DNA from: Paenibacillus tepidiphilus
Lineage (GTDB): Bacteria; Bacillota; Bacilli; Paenibacillales; Paenibacillaceae
Length of the DNA stretch: 64,000 nucleotides
Direction: 5' to 3'
Assembly: GCF_008635795.1 (NCBI RefSeq)
Contig: NZ_VWRQ01000003.1
Location: forward strand, 310,001-374,000
In this document: piece by piece, positions 33,112 through 41,640 of the stretch
Numbering within the stretch: position 1 is the stretch's first letter
How the letters are laid out: every line of letters begins with the position of its first letter
Position numbers and translations under genes: made by a program
The notes under the pieces: generated by a model
What the model saw: the letters and a program-made list of their open reading frames with translations, nothing else
What the model was told of the DNA's origin: nothing
Databases searched by the model: none

Positions 33112-33895
33112 TCTGATACGTGCCGATGTCTTTAAATTGCGGAAATCGGCTGCCCTGAAATGGATTCTCCTCGTGGCTTGCCTCAGCACCGCCGTGATGG
33201 CTACTCTGGCTTACCTTATTCCGCAAGGACAACTGGATGATCGCCTGTCGGGAGTCGGCTTCCTGTTCTCCGATATCAATATCATCAGCATTCTGGGAGC
33301 GATAACTGCCTCGATCCTGATCTGCGGGGATTACGACAATAAGACGCTACACCACGCAGTCGCTGCAGGTGCAAGCCGCAGGGCAATTATCGGCGGCAAA
33401 ATGGCTGTGTACAGCTGCGCCATTCTCCTCACTCTTCTCCCGTATGCGGTTATCGTTAGTACCCTCCTGGCGTTTGGCGGGGAGTTCGGCATGGGCTCTG
33501 CGAGCATCGGCTTTCTCCATCTGCTGACCTCCGGTAATGAGTTGACAGGGGCCGGACTCGGTAAGCTGCTCGCAGTATCGCTGACGCTGGCACTCGTCTA
33601 TATAGCCCAGCTGAGCATATGCCTGCCGCTGGCTCTGCTGCTCAAGCGCCCTGTTTTCGTTGTTGCTTTATATAACGCTTTTAATGCCATGACCGGACAG
33701 CTGCTGGCGTTCAGCAGCGCCGATTCCGGCTTCGGCCGGATATTTGCCCGTACACCTTATGGAGGAAAGTATATTTTCAGTACACTTGAGACTGCCCCTG
33801 GCGATCTTCTGGAAGGCATTGCCGTTAGTCTGATCTACACGGCGGCAATGGCCGGAGTGGCGTGGCTGATCTTCCGTAAAGCAGAAATCAAATGA
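33104..33895 (+). CDS. ABC-2 type permease of the exporter
   Basis: 263 residues, six hydrophobic segments: the first is preceded by LIRADVFKLRKSAALKWILL, typical for BcrB/MutE-type permeases; others include ISILGAITASILICGDYDN, where the GDYDNKTL motif after helix 2 is a hallmark of this family. It pairs with the ATP-binding protein upstream. Substrate unknown; bacitracin- or lantibiotic-like peptides are likely by family. Confidence 0.85.
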   Translation: MFNLIRADVFKLRKSAALKWILLVACLSTAVMATLAYLIPQGQLDDRLSGVGFLFSDINIISILGAITASILICGDYDNKTLHHAVAAGASRRAIIGGKMAVYSCAILLTLLPYAVIVSTLLAFGGEFGMGSASIGFLHLLTSGNELTGAGLGKLLAVSLTLALVYIAQLSICLPLALLLKRPVFVVALYNAFNAMTGQLLAFSSADSGFGRIFARTPYGGKYIFSTLETAPGDLLEGIAVSLIYTAAMAGVAWLIFRKAEIK

Positions 33896-33916
33896 CGAAA
33901 GGCCGGTGAGGCTGCT

Positions 33917-34825
33917 ATGGCGGTTGCAGTTGTGCTGCTGCTCCTGTGTATTCTTCTTGGGGGCACCTACATTATTGGATTGAAGCTGCAGCTGCGCAGC
34001 CTGAACCGGCAGCTGGACAAGCGGCTCCGCGAGCATTCGCGCGAGCCGCTTAGCCTCGAGCTGATCGACAGGGATCTGAGCGCCTTGGCCGGCTATATGA
34101 ACCGCTGCCTGCAGGCGGAGGAGAAGCTGCGCATTGATGCGCTGCGCGGCGAGAAACGGTTCAGGGAGATGATCTCGAACATCTCCCATGATCTGCGCAC
34201 GCCGCTCACAGCAATCAAGGGCTACCAGCAGCTGGTGGAGCGGGGCGGGCTCACTCCGGGTCAGCTGGAGAAGCTGCGGATTGCCCAGAATCACGCAGGG
34301 CATCTCGGGCGGCTGATTGAGCAGCTGTTCGAATACTCCTATCTATTGACCGCCGGGCCTCAGGGGGCACCGGTACGGTTCTCCTTGTCTTCGCTGGTGA
34401 CCGAATGCCTGGCTGACGCAGTGGAGGCGTTCGAGGCGCAGGGGTTAGCGCTCACCCTGCATGCCCCGTCGCCGGTCAATGTGCAGGCCGATCCTGAAAT
34501 GACGGCGCGGATCATCCGTAATCTGATCGCCAATGCCCTCGCTCATTCCGCAGGGGATGTGAAGGTCAAGGTCGCTGTGGAGGTTGAAGGACAGGCGCTG
34601 CTGTCCTTCCGCAATCCTCTGGCGCCGGGGGCTGCCCCGCAGCCGGAACGCCTGTTCGAGCGGTTCTACACCGCCGATGAGGCCAGAAGCGCCCGCTTCT
34701 CCGGGCTGGGCCTGCATATTGTGAAGCTGCTGGCTGAGCAAATGGGCGGCAGCACAGGTGCAGCGGTCACCCAGGGCCGTCTTGAGGTATGGGTGAAGCT
34801 GCCGCAGGCTAAGGCTCAAGAGTAA
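33917..34825 (+). CDS. sensor histidine kinase, small N-terminal sensor
   Basis: 302 residues. One N-terminal membrane helix (VVLLLLCILLGGTYIIGL) and no extracellular domain; then a helical linker, the H-box ISNISHDLRTPLTAIKGY, an N-box IRNLIANALAHS, and the glycine box FSGLGLHIVKLLAEQ. The lack of an outside sensor suggests that it senses through the ABC permease or within the membrane. Starts 21 bases after the permease. It would phosphorylate the OmpR-type regulator at the head of the operon. Confidence 0.9.
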   Translation: MAVAVVLLLLCILLGGTYIIGLKLQLRSLNRQLDKRLREHSREPLSLELIDRDLSALAGYMNRCLQAEEKLRIDALRGEKRFREMISNISHDLRTPLTAIKGYQQLVERGGLTPGQLEKLRIAQNHAGHLGRLIEQLFEYSYLLTAGPQGAPVRFSLSSLVTECLADAVEAFEAQGLALTLHAPSPVNVQADPEMTARIIRNLIANALAHSAGDVKVKVAVEVEGQALLSFRNPLAPGAAPQPERLFERFYTADEARSARFSGLGLHIVKLLAEQMGGSTGAAVTQGRLEVWVKLPQAKAQE

Positions 34826-34924
34826 CTTTGAGCCTTAGCGCGCGGCAGCGATCCGCGGGCCTATTCTCGGCGGCATCTGAGTCCGCTGCCGGCAGGTACT
34901 ACATGCAGAATAGCTCCAGCGGCT

Positions 34925-35060
34925 TTTGACGACATCTGCGACTTCTGCAACTTCTGCTACTTCCCACCTTCTGCTCCTTCTGCACCTTCCGCAACTCCCG
35001 CAACTTCTGCACCTACTGCCCCTTCCCCACCTTCCTGCCCCTCCCGCAACCTCTCCGCCT
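34925..35060. repeat. degenerate 9-bp (CTTCTGCAA-like) tandem repeat
   Basis: About a dozen diverged copies of CTTCTGCAA, CTTCTGCAC, CTCCCGCAA and the like in a row. Both strands stay open in one frame, giving artificial Leu/Pro- or Gly/Arg-rich peptides. It makes up most of the 34826-35145 gap, with the terminator at its right. Confidence 0.7.
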
Positions 35061-35081
35061 GCCAGCCTCCACGTAAACAAA

Positions 35082-35127
35082 CTGCCCCGTGCACCATATC
35101 TCCCAGGGAGTACGGTGCGCGGGGCAG
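35082..35127 (-). terminator. terminator of the SunI-like gene
   Basis: A 14-bp stem (CTGCCCCGYGCACC arms with one wobble), and on the minus strand TTTGTTT after it. It lies 19 bases after the stop codon. Confidence 0.85.
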
Positions 35128-35145
35128 CCTATTTGCAGGAACGTT

Positions 35146-35415
35146 CTATTGGTGCCGGAGCATATAACCGTTAATCTGCTCACTGACGGCACGTCCATCT
35201 GAAGTATAGATAATATAGTCCTTGGTGCGGGTGCGGATGGCGACTCTGTCCGTTGTACCGGCAGGCAGCCCGATGCGTACAGCCGTTCTTCCGCTTCCCC
35301 TGTAGGTTTCATTGGGGGCGACTTCCGTAATCTCCGTCAAAGGAATGGCAATGCGCAACAATTGCCATTCCACTAGCAGGGTACCGTTTGCTTTAGCGAT
35401 TTTAATGCCTGACAT
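35146..35415 (-). CDS. SunI/YnzG-like small PH-type protein
   Basis: 89 residues, beta-rich: ANGTLLVEWQLLRIAIPLTEI, then EVAPNETYRGSGRTAVRIGLPAGTTDRVAIRT and DYIIYTSDGRAVSEQINGYM. This is the pattern of the SunI/YnzG family; SunI gives immunity to the antimicrobial peptide sublancin in B. subtilis, but most relatives have unknown roles and this one lacks an obvious membrane helix. ATG 35415 follows GGGAGGG; the longer frame start at 35445 is less likely. No bacteriocin gene is seen beside it. Confidence 0.7.
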   Translation of the reverse strand: MSGIKIAKANGTLLVEWQLLRIAIPLTEITEVAPNETYRGSGRTAVRIGLPAGTTDRVAIRTRTKDYIIYTSDGRAVSEQINGYMLRHQ

Positions 35416-35564
35416 GGTAATTCCCTCCCTATCCTCAATGTCCATCTATTATACAACATTCGGCTCCTTGTTTAATACTGCGCTAACAGGTCTTCGTATA
35501 ATGAGGAGTAGTGGAGCAGATTGGGTTCATCCCGGCCAGGTTCAGTTCATCGCAGCTCCCTGCA

Positions 35565-37421
35565 CTATTCCTGGTCCGGCAGCTGCAGCAAATAGCTGTG
35601 CGACAGAGCAAGCAGCCGCTGCGCAGCATCGAACTGCGCTTCAGTGGAGCCGTCCGCAAGCTTGCCGTTGTCGCTCAGGCTGTAATTAATGCCGTCGGCA
35701 TAATCCTTGCCGGTCACGTAAATGCTGCTGTCGTTGATGAAGGAGCCGGTCGGCAGGAAGTGCCGCAGCGGAATCAGATTGCTCTCCTGGTTAAACAGGT
35801 CCTGGCCGAAATGCAGCTGGTTCTCTGTTGACACACCCAGCAGATTGGCGACCGTCGGCAGAATATCGATCTGTCCGCCCGTTCCGCTCATGACCGCAGG
35901 CAGCCGGCCGCTCGGGGAGTGTACGATAAAGGGAATATTGAACATGTCGGTATAACCATATTCATGGCCGACGAGCGATGCCATCAGCTCCTTCTCGGCG
36001 CTGTCCAGCGTGTACATCGGTACGCCCTGATGATCGCCATAGAATACAACTACGCTGTCATCCCACAGCCCGCTGGCCTTCAGCTGATCCAGGAACTGCC
36101 CCATGGCATAGTCGGCATAATTCTGGGCATACAGGTAATTGCCGAGCAGGGTATCATCGTATTCCTCCGGCAGCTGGATCTTGTGCTTCGCTTCCGGGAG
36201 GTGGAACGGATGATGCGCGCTCATTGAAATCACCATGGCGTAGAACGGCTGCGGCCGGCTATCCAGGCGTGCGAGCTCCGGCACCGTCTTCTTGAACAGC
36301 ACCTCATCGGAGGACCCGAAAGCGATATGGTCGTCGTCGCCGTAGAAGGCCTGGTCGTAGTAAGTGTCGAAGCCGATGGCTTTGTACAGCGCCGTACGAT
36401 TCCAGAACTCTACGCTGTTGGTATGAAAAGTAGCTGTATAATACCCGTTGTTGCTCATTAGCCGCGGCAGGCTAGGTACGGCTTTATTCATATAGTCGGA
36501 AGACGTGGCCGGTTCATTCTTTGGCACATAGAACGATGTGTTCACCACAAATTCAGCATCCGAGGTCGTCCCCTGTCCGGCGTTGGTATAGAAATTGTTG
36601 AAGTAGGTATTCTCTTTCACCAGCTTATTGATGTTCGGCGTAATCTCCTGGCCGTCAATCTTCAGGCCGATCAGGAAGTTCTGGAAGGACTCCATCTGTA
36701 CGACGATCAGGTTCTTGCCCTTGTCGGTGCCGAAATATTTCGGAGCAGCCGGTGTCACCACGCCCTTCAGCTGATCGACGGCCTGCTGCGAGATCTCCCT
36801 GGCAGCAATGATATTATCGTCCTCGGTCGAATCTGCAAGCAGCGTATACAGCTCATAATTGAGTATGCCCATGCTTTCGGCCTTCTTGATTTCGTTCATG
36901 CTGGCGTGGTTCGGCCAGACGCTGAAGACGCACAGAGCCAGCGACAGGACGGTCGAGGTCAGCAGCACCTTCCGGCTCATCCGACTGCCGCCCCGTTCCT
37001 TCATCCGCTTGACATACTTCGGACGGAACATCAGGAACAGGAAGAAGACAATATCCACAAAAATAAACAGATAGTAAGGCGCAATCAGCGAATACGTGCT
37101 CTCCCCGACCTTGGTCACCTTGTCGGCCTGCTGCAGGGCGTGGTAGGTCGCGATGACACCGTAGTATTTGTAATACATCAGGACGGCAAAATAAATCAGC
37201 GTAATCAGCAGATTCGCAATCATATAATAGAGAATTTTCCGCTTGGCGGCGAACCATTCTATCAGACTGAACACAATGATGAAAAAGGGGATTTCCGTAA
37301 CCAGCATGCTCCAGTTCGGCCCGTCGTCAAAAACGACGTACCAGGCGACCGCACTCTTGAGCAGCAGCAGGAACGTGAATAATAGAATAGGCTTATTTCT
37401 GAGATCGTATGACTTGTTCAT
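35565..37421 (-). CDS. LTA synthase family phosphoglycerol transferase
   Basis: 618 residues. Five N-terminal membrane helices (to about residue 170) and an extracellular sulfatase-like domain. Active-site parts: Glu244 in VQMESFQNF, the nucleophile Thr286 in AGQGTTSDAEF, and FYGDHQG near 475 for the second metal site. LtaS-type enzymes move glycerol phosphate from phosphatidylglycerol to lipoteichoic acid on the outer face of the membrane. ATG 37421 is preceded by AAGGAG 13 bases up; the open frame upstream is not membrane-like and is excluded. Confidence 0.9.
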   Translation of the reverse strand: MNKSYDLRNKPILLFTFLLLLKSAVAWYVVFDDGPNWSMLVTEIPFFIIVFSLIEWFAAKRKILYYMIANLLITLIYFAVLMYYKYYGVIATYHALQQADKVTKVGESTYSLIAPYYLFIFVDIVFFLFLMFRPKYVKRMKERGGSRMSRKVLLTSTVLSLALCVFSVWPNHASMNEIKKAESMGILNYELYTLLADSTEDDNIIAAREISQQAVDQLKGVVTPAAPKYFGTDKGKNLIVVQMESFQNFLIGLKIDGQEITPNINKLVKENTYFNNFYTNAGQGTTSDAEFVVNTSFYVPKNEPATSSDYMNKAVPSLPRLMSNNGYYTATFHTNSVEFWNRTALYKAIGFDTYYDQAFYGDDDHIAFGSSDEVLFKKTVPELARLDSRPQPFYAMVISMSAHHPFHLPEAKHKIQLPEEYDDTLLGNYLYAQNYADYAMGQFLDQLKASGLWDDSVVVFYGDHQGVPMYTLDSAEKELMASLVGHEYGYTDMFNIPFIVHSPSGRLPAVMSGTGGQIDILPTVANLLGVSTENQLHFGQDLFNQESNLIPLRHFLPTGSFINDSSIYVTGKDYADGINYSLSDNGKLADGSTEAQFDAAQRLLALSHSYLLQLPDQE

Positions 37422-37665
37422 ACCTGTGACCCATCTCCTTGCTTGATTCTTCGGCTTTACTTGGTTTTCAACTATCTTACGGTAACGGCGGACAATGCTT
37501 TCGCTAAAATAATGAATCCGATATGGACAGCAGCCATGACCATCTCCGATCAACCTATTCATGTATTTCAGAAAGGTTCTCATTGTATTTCATATGTGCC
37601 CGGGCAGCGCACCGCATGAACGATAAGGTGTCCGGGCGGTCCTTACATTTCCGGCACAACGCTGT

Positions 37666-37693
37666 ATTATACGCTCAAATTTCAGGATGTAAA
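37666..37693 (-). promoter_or_regulatory. SigA-type promoter for the LTA synthase gene
   Basis: On the minus strand TTTACA, 16 bases, TATAAT. It is about 245 bases before the start codon, implying a long leader. The rest of 37422-37896 holds no gene. Confidence 0.55.
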
Positions 37694-37798
37694 GTGCCAA
37701 GTTTCTCTTTAACCATGAATGACCAGGCATACCCAATCCAGCAGCCGCCCTTCTTCACACGGAGTAATTCCACCAAGGTCCCGATAGTCTCCGTCAAA

Positions 37799-37845
37799 AA
37801 AGACGTCCGCACACCCCTCTCAATCAGGGTGCTGCGGACGTCTTT
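37799..37845 (-). terminator. terminator of the HAD gene
   Basis: A 13-bp perfect stem (AAAGACGTCCGCA and complement) with a 21-base loop; T-run on the minus strand. Confidence 0.9.
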
Positions 37846-37896
37846 GCTTGTAATGGGCGGCGGATTGCCGCCCGGGGGGAATAAGCGCCTGCGGCG

Positions 37897-38622
37897 TTAC
37901 TCCGCATTGTCGTACAGCGCAATCAGTTCATCGAATGAGGTAATGATGCGGTCCGAGCCCTTCAGCTCCTCTTCTTTGCCGAATCCGGCATAGGCGCAGC
38001 CGATGACGGTCTGCCCGTTCCCCTTGCCGGCCTCGACATCGGAGGAACGGTCCCCGACCATCCAGGCACTGTCCACGCCATGAGTGTCCAGCAGAATCCG
38101 CAGCAGCTCCGTCTTGGTGGCCGTTCCCTGCCCGCCTGCACTGTACAGACCCTCGAACAAATCCCCAAGCTTATGCACCACAATGATGCTGTGGATATAA
38201 TCCTGCAGCCCGTTGCTGGCCACGAACAGCCGCACGCCTCTGGCCTGCAGCGCAGCCAGCGTCTCCGGCACCTGCGGATAGAGCAGGGTGCCTCCCGCCT
38301 CCAAGCCTTCGATCTCCAGCTGCAGCAGCAGATCGTCGGCCCGGCGGTGCACCGCCTCATCGGCCTCCGGCATTACATTCTTCCAGATTTGCGCCAGCAG
38401 CTGACCCAAACTGCTCAAGATTAACTCCTCAGGTGGCGTCGGTCCGCTGTACAGCCCTTCTTCCCGCAGAATGTCGAACATCCTGTGATAGGCGGGAAGC
38501 AGCAGGCTTTCCGTCTGGAACAAGGTTCCATCCATATCAAAGACGATGGCTTCCGGTTTCTTGAGCCGTGCATGGCCGTGTGCGGCCGGCTCCAATGCTT
38601 CATTCGTCATGAAGTGATCCAT
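37897..38622 (-). CDS. HAD family hydrolase (phosphoglycolate phosphatase-like)
   Basis: 241 residues. Motif I VFDMDGTLFQTE at about 28-39 with the nucleophile and acid Asp, motif II FVASNGLQ, a Lys in the TKTELL segment, and motif IV MVGDRSSDVEAGKGNG. A helical cap lies between motifs I and II. Substrate not predictable; it resembles phosphoglycolate or pyrophosphate phosphatases. Two ATGs, 38622 and 38610, are possible: GGAAGGG is too near the first and rather far from the second. Confidence 0.85.
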   Translation of the reverse strand: MDHFMTNEALEPAAHGHARLKKPEAIVFDMDGTLFQTESLLLPAYHRMFDILREEGLYSGPTPPEELILSSLGQLLAQIWKNVMPEADEAVHRRADDLLLQLEIEGLEAGGTLLYPQVPETLAALQARGVRLFVASNGLQDYIHSIIVVHKLGDLFEGLYSAGGQGTATKTELLRILLDTHGVDSAWMVGDRSSDVEAGKGNGQTVIGCAYAGFGKEEELKGSDRIITSFDELIALYDNAE

Positions 38623-38706
38623 TCCCTTCCGCTTGAACTTCAGGTTTGCTTACCTCCCCCATCATATAGGAGGCCGGGAGGATTGTCCACGCCGTAGCCG
38701 CCGCTT

Positions 38707-38752
38707 AAAAAAGAGCCGGATCTCAGGCACTGTAAAGTGCCCGGAATCCGGC
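38707..38752 (-). terminator. terminator of abrB
   Basis: Interrupted stem GCCGGAT/ATCCGGC with inner GGCAC/GTGCC, followed on the minus strand by six Ts. Confidence 0.85.
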
Positions 38753-38790
38753 CCCGGCTTGGTTAAGTATAAGAAGTGCTTAATATGAGT

Positions 38791-39045
38791 TTAGACCCGG
38801 TCAAAGCTGGCGATCAGCTCGTCCAGAACATCCTTGCTGACCATCTTGCCTTTGAAGTTGATCAGATTTTCTGCGCTTCCGGAGAAGATACAGGTTGGCT
38901 CATATTTCCGCAGAATGATCTTTTCGCCGTCGACAAAAATTTCAAGCGGATCTTTAATGTCGATGCCCATTGTTCTGCGCAGCTCAATCGGAATTACAAT
39001 ACGTCCCAGTTCATCTACTTTTCTCACAATACCTGTTGCTTTCAT
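38791..39045 (-). CDS. abrB: AbrB family transition-state regulator
   Basis: 84 residues. The N-terminal swapped-hairpin DNA-binding domain is near-identical in pattern to B. subtilis AbrB (MKATGIVRKVDELGRIVIPIELRRTMGI, LEIFVDGEKIILRKYEP), with a short C-terminal dimerisation part containing one Cys. AbrB represses stationary-phase, biofilm and antibiotic genes during growth. It could also be an Abh-type paralogue. ATG after AAAGGAGG, with a strong SigA promoter about 95 bases upstream and its own terminator. Confidence 0.9.
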   Translation of the reverse strand: MKATGIVRKVDELGRIVIPIELRRTMGIDIKDPLEIFVDGEKIILRKYEPTCIFSGSAENLINFKGKMVSKDVLDELIASFDRV

Positions 39046-39142
39046 TACAATGTTTCCTCCTTTAAGTCACACTTTATCTAATCATTGATGTTAAAAGCTA
39101 TCTAAGCTTCTAAATAGTAGAAATGATTATTCCTCTTTGACA

Positions 39143-39171
39143 ATTGTAGTGTGCTATTTCTTTCCTGTCAA
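39143..39171 (-). promoter_or_regulatory. strong SigA promoter for abrB
   Basis: On the minus strand TTGACA (39171-39166), a 17-base gap and TACAAT (39148-39143), set in AT-rich DNA. The gap 39046-39407 is otherwise gene-free and AT-rich. Confidence 0.85.
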
Positions 39172-39407
39172 ATTTATTTCTACATCTTTTGATATTTATC
39201 GACAAATTACTCGGCGTTTTTTAGAGCCTTTTCGACAAAAACAAAGCTTAATCTCTATTTTATCCAATTTTCTTTGAGATTGACAAGTTTTTATTTTAGA
39301 ATATTCAATTTGAGAGATTCTCCGGTTCTATAACTTCACCTAACATAAGAACATGCCCTTTGCGCACGCGGCTTTCCTCCGCTCACAAAGGGCATCTCTA
39401 AGGTTAG

Positions 39408-41510
39408 CTATGCACGTATCTCAAACAGCCTAGCCGTTCTTCCCGGCGGAAGCGCTACTGTGAGCGCACCTTCCGCGTTATCCCAGCTCCACGTTGAATG
39501 ATGGTCCTGCGGATAAGCGCAGATAATGTCCGGACCTGTACCGGCCAGTCCGCTGATCGGCAGGCTGACCTCTGCCCCGTCCCCCGCCGTCCGCCATACA
39601 GCTACATAGCGGGTATCGCCGGCTTGCAGTCCCAGGCTGACCCATTCGCTGCCGGCATCCGGCAGGCCCAGCGGCCAGAACGGCACCGCCTGCGGAATGT
39701 CGGCGCGGATGGTTTTATAGTAATCCAGCGCTTCCTTGACCAGCGCCCGGCGGGGCGGCGTAAGCTCGGCCAGGTGACCGCTCTGATGGACGCGCAGCAG
39801 CAGCGCGTTGACCATATTGAAGATGACCTCTTCGTCGTCGCCCTCCCGCAGCGGATACGACCAGACCGCCGCCTGCTCCGGCGTTAAGACAGCCGGAGCG
39901 CCCGCTGCGATAGCCGCATACTGCACATAATCCTCCTGGTCGCTCGTCGACTGGATGCTGTGGCGGCTCAGCATGGCGTAATCCATGCGCATGCCGCCGC
40001 TGGAGCAGTTCTCGATGACGAGCTGCGGATAACGGGCGAAGATGCTGTCCAGCCAGGCCAGATATGCCCGGTTATGCTGCAGCAGGCCGTCCCCGAAGCT
40101 GTCGGCAGCCGTCTCCGTGCCGATCCCGGCATTGATGTTATAGTCCATCTTGATGTAGCCGACGCCGTATTCCTCGACCAGTCGTTTGATCACGCCGTCC
40201 GCATGGGCGATAACCTTGGGGCTGCGGTAATCGAGCTGATAGCGGCTGCGGTCCTTGATCCGCTTGCCGTGGCGCATGAAGAACCAGCTGTCGTCCGTCT
40301 CGGCCAGCTTCGGGCTGTTGATCCCCATGACCTCCAGCTCCAGCCACAGTCCCGGAATCATTCCCTTACTGCGGATGTAATCCAGCACGTATTTGATGCC
40401 TTCCGGGAACCGCTCGCTGGAAGGCAGCCACTCGCCCACGCCATCCCACCATTCGCCCGGTGCATACCATCCGGCGTCGATGCAGAAATACTCGCAGCCG
40501 ACATCGGCAGCGGCATCAATCAGCGGCAGCAGCTTCTCTGTCGTCGGGCTGCCCCAGAGGCAGTTCATATAATCGTTGAAGATGATGCGCAGCAGCTCGT
40601 TGTCTTCGTTCGGCCGGCGGATCAGCCGCCGGTAACGGGTCAGTTGCTCCGCAGCGGCCTGGAAGCCTCCTGCTGCTGCGCCAACGGCTACAGGAACCGA
40701 GGTGAACGCTTCACCCGGAGCGAGCCGCTTCCACCAGTGGTTGTCATGCTCGGTCGGCCCGCCGGCCAGCAGGGTCAACTGATCGTACTGGTCGGTCAGT
40801 TCCCAGTGCCAGGAGCCGTTATGCTCGATCTGCCAGAACAGGCTGTTGCCGCCCGCCTTGTTATACAGCACCGCCATCGGCAGCAGCTCCGCCGCCGACC
40901 AGGAGCCGGTGTTGCTGGCGGCAATCCGCTTCGAGCCCCTGTCGGCCAGATGGGACATGCCCAGCTCCGGCAGGCTGTAGGTCTGCCACTGCAGCTCGCT
41001 TTGCCAGCCGCTGTGGGCGAGGGATACCTCGATTTTATCATTGCGTTCTCCCGCGCCTTCTTTGTCGATTCCTGTCAGGGCAAACGAGGAGATGTACTCT
41101 ACCGCCACCTCTTCCGCACCTTCATTGACGAGCACCGTCCAGCACCGTGCAATCTGTACGCCGCTGTAGAACTGATAGTGCTGTACGGCCTGCATGCCCG
41201 TTACCGGATCGGTTAACGTCAGCTCCAACTTGCGCCCAAGCCTGTTCACGGTATCGCTGTGCCCGCTGTAGACCATACGCAGGCCCGGATACGAGGCGCG
41301 ATGCGTGCGCCCGTGATATTCCGCCCGGTCCTCGCCGGTCAGCTGCAGCTCCAGCAGCCGGAAGCCCGGCTTGTTCTTCTCCGCTACAGCACCTTCCTCA
41401 AGCGGTGCCGCGCCGAAATGCAGCAGCCGCACATCCTGCTCCTCAGTAACCTCGATGGTAAGATAAAGCCCGTTCTCCTGAATGTCGATAACCTTGGATT
41501 GCATGCTCAC
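39408..41510 (-). CDS. alpha-galactosidase, GH36
   Basis: 700 residues. An N-terminal beta-sandwich domain precedes the barrel with CIDAGWYAPGEWWDGVGEWL, the nucleophile Asp456 in YIKMDYNINAG, and the acid/base Asp510 in NCSSGGMRMDYAML. These match GH36 (melibiase) motifs; the enzyme would release terminal alpha-galactose, in the cytoplasm since there is no signal peptide. The GTG at 41510 is exactly seven bases after AGGAGG and is preferred to ATG 41504. The gene follows the sugar-binding protein on the same strand. Confidence 0.88.
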   Translation of the reverse strand: MSMQSKVIDIQENGLYLTIEVTEEQDVRLLHFGAAPLEEGAVAEKNKPGFRLLELQLTGEDRAEYHGRTHRASYPGLRMVYSGHSDTVNRLGRKLELTLTDPVTGMQAVQHYQFYSGVQIARCWTVLVNEGAEEVAVEYISSFALTGIDKEGAGERNDKIEVSLAHSGWQSELQWQTYSLPELGMSHLADRGSKRIAASNTGSWSAAELLPMAVLYNKAGGNSLFWQIEHNGSWHWELTDQYDQLTLLAGGPTEHDNHWWKRLAPGEAFTSVPVAVGAAAGGFQAAAEQLTRYRRLIRRPNEDNELLRIIFNDYMNCLWGSPTTEKLLPLIDAAADVGCEYFCIDAGWYAPGEWWDGVGEWLPSSERFPEGIKYVLDYIRSKGMIPGLWLELEVMGINSPKLAETDDSWFFMRHGKRIKDRSRYQLDYRSPKVIAHADGVIKRLVEEYGVGYIKMDYNINAGIGTETAADSFGDGLLQHNRAYLAWLDSIFARYPQLVIENCSSGGMRMDYAMLSRHSIQSTSDQEDYVQYAAIAAGAPAVLTPEQAAVWSYPLREGDDEEVIFNMVNALLLRVHQSGHLAELTPPRRALVKEALDYYKTIRADIPQAVPFWPLGLPDAGSEWVSLGLQAGDTRYVAVWRTAGDGAEVSLPISGLAGTGPDIICAYPQDHHSTWSWDNAEGALTVALPPGRTARLFEIRA

Positions 41511-41577
41511 TTGTTAGCCTCCTGCCATATGATGGGTTCTCCTACTCCCGATTATAGGGGTTTGTCTCTATAAGCGA

Positions 41578-41624
41578 AAGGGACGGCCCGCCGGTAAAAT
41601 ACTTACCTGGAAGGCCGTCCCCCT
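41578..41624 (-). terminator. terminator after the sugar-binding protein gene
   Basis: Stem AAGGGACGGCC with GGCCGTCCCCCTT, one unpaired C, between the binding protein stop and the GH36 gene. Minus strand T-content is low, so partial read-through to GH36 is possible. Confidence 0.6.
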
Positions 41625-41640
41625 TAATTCAGACTGACTG

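Noticed and set aside
34835..35174. Leu/Pro-rich and Gly/Arg-rich small frames
   Set aside because: Both come from translation of the 9-bp repeat tract.
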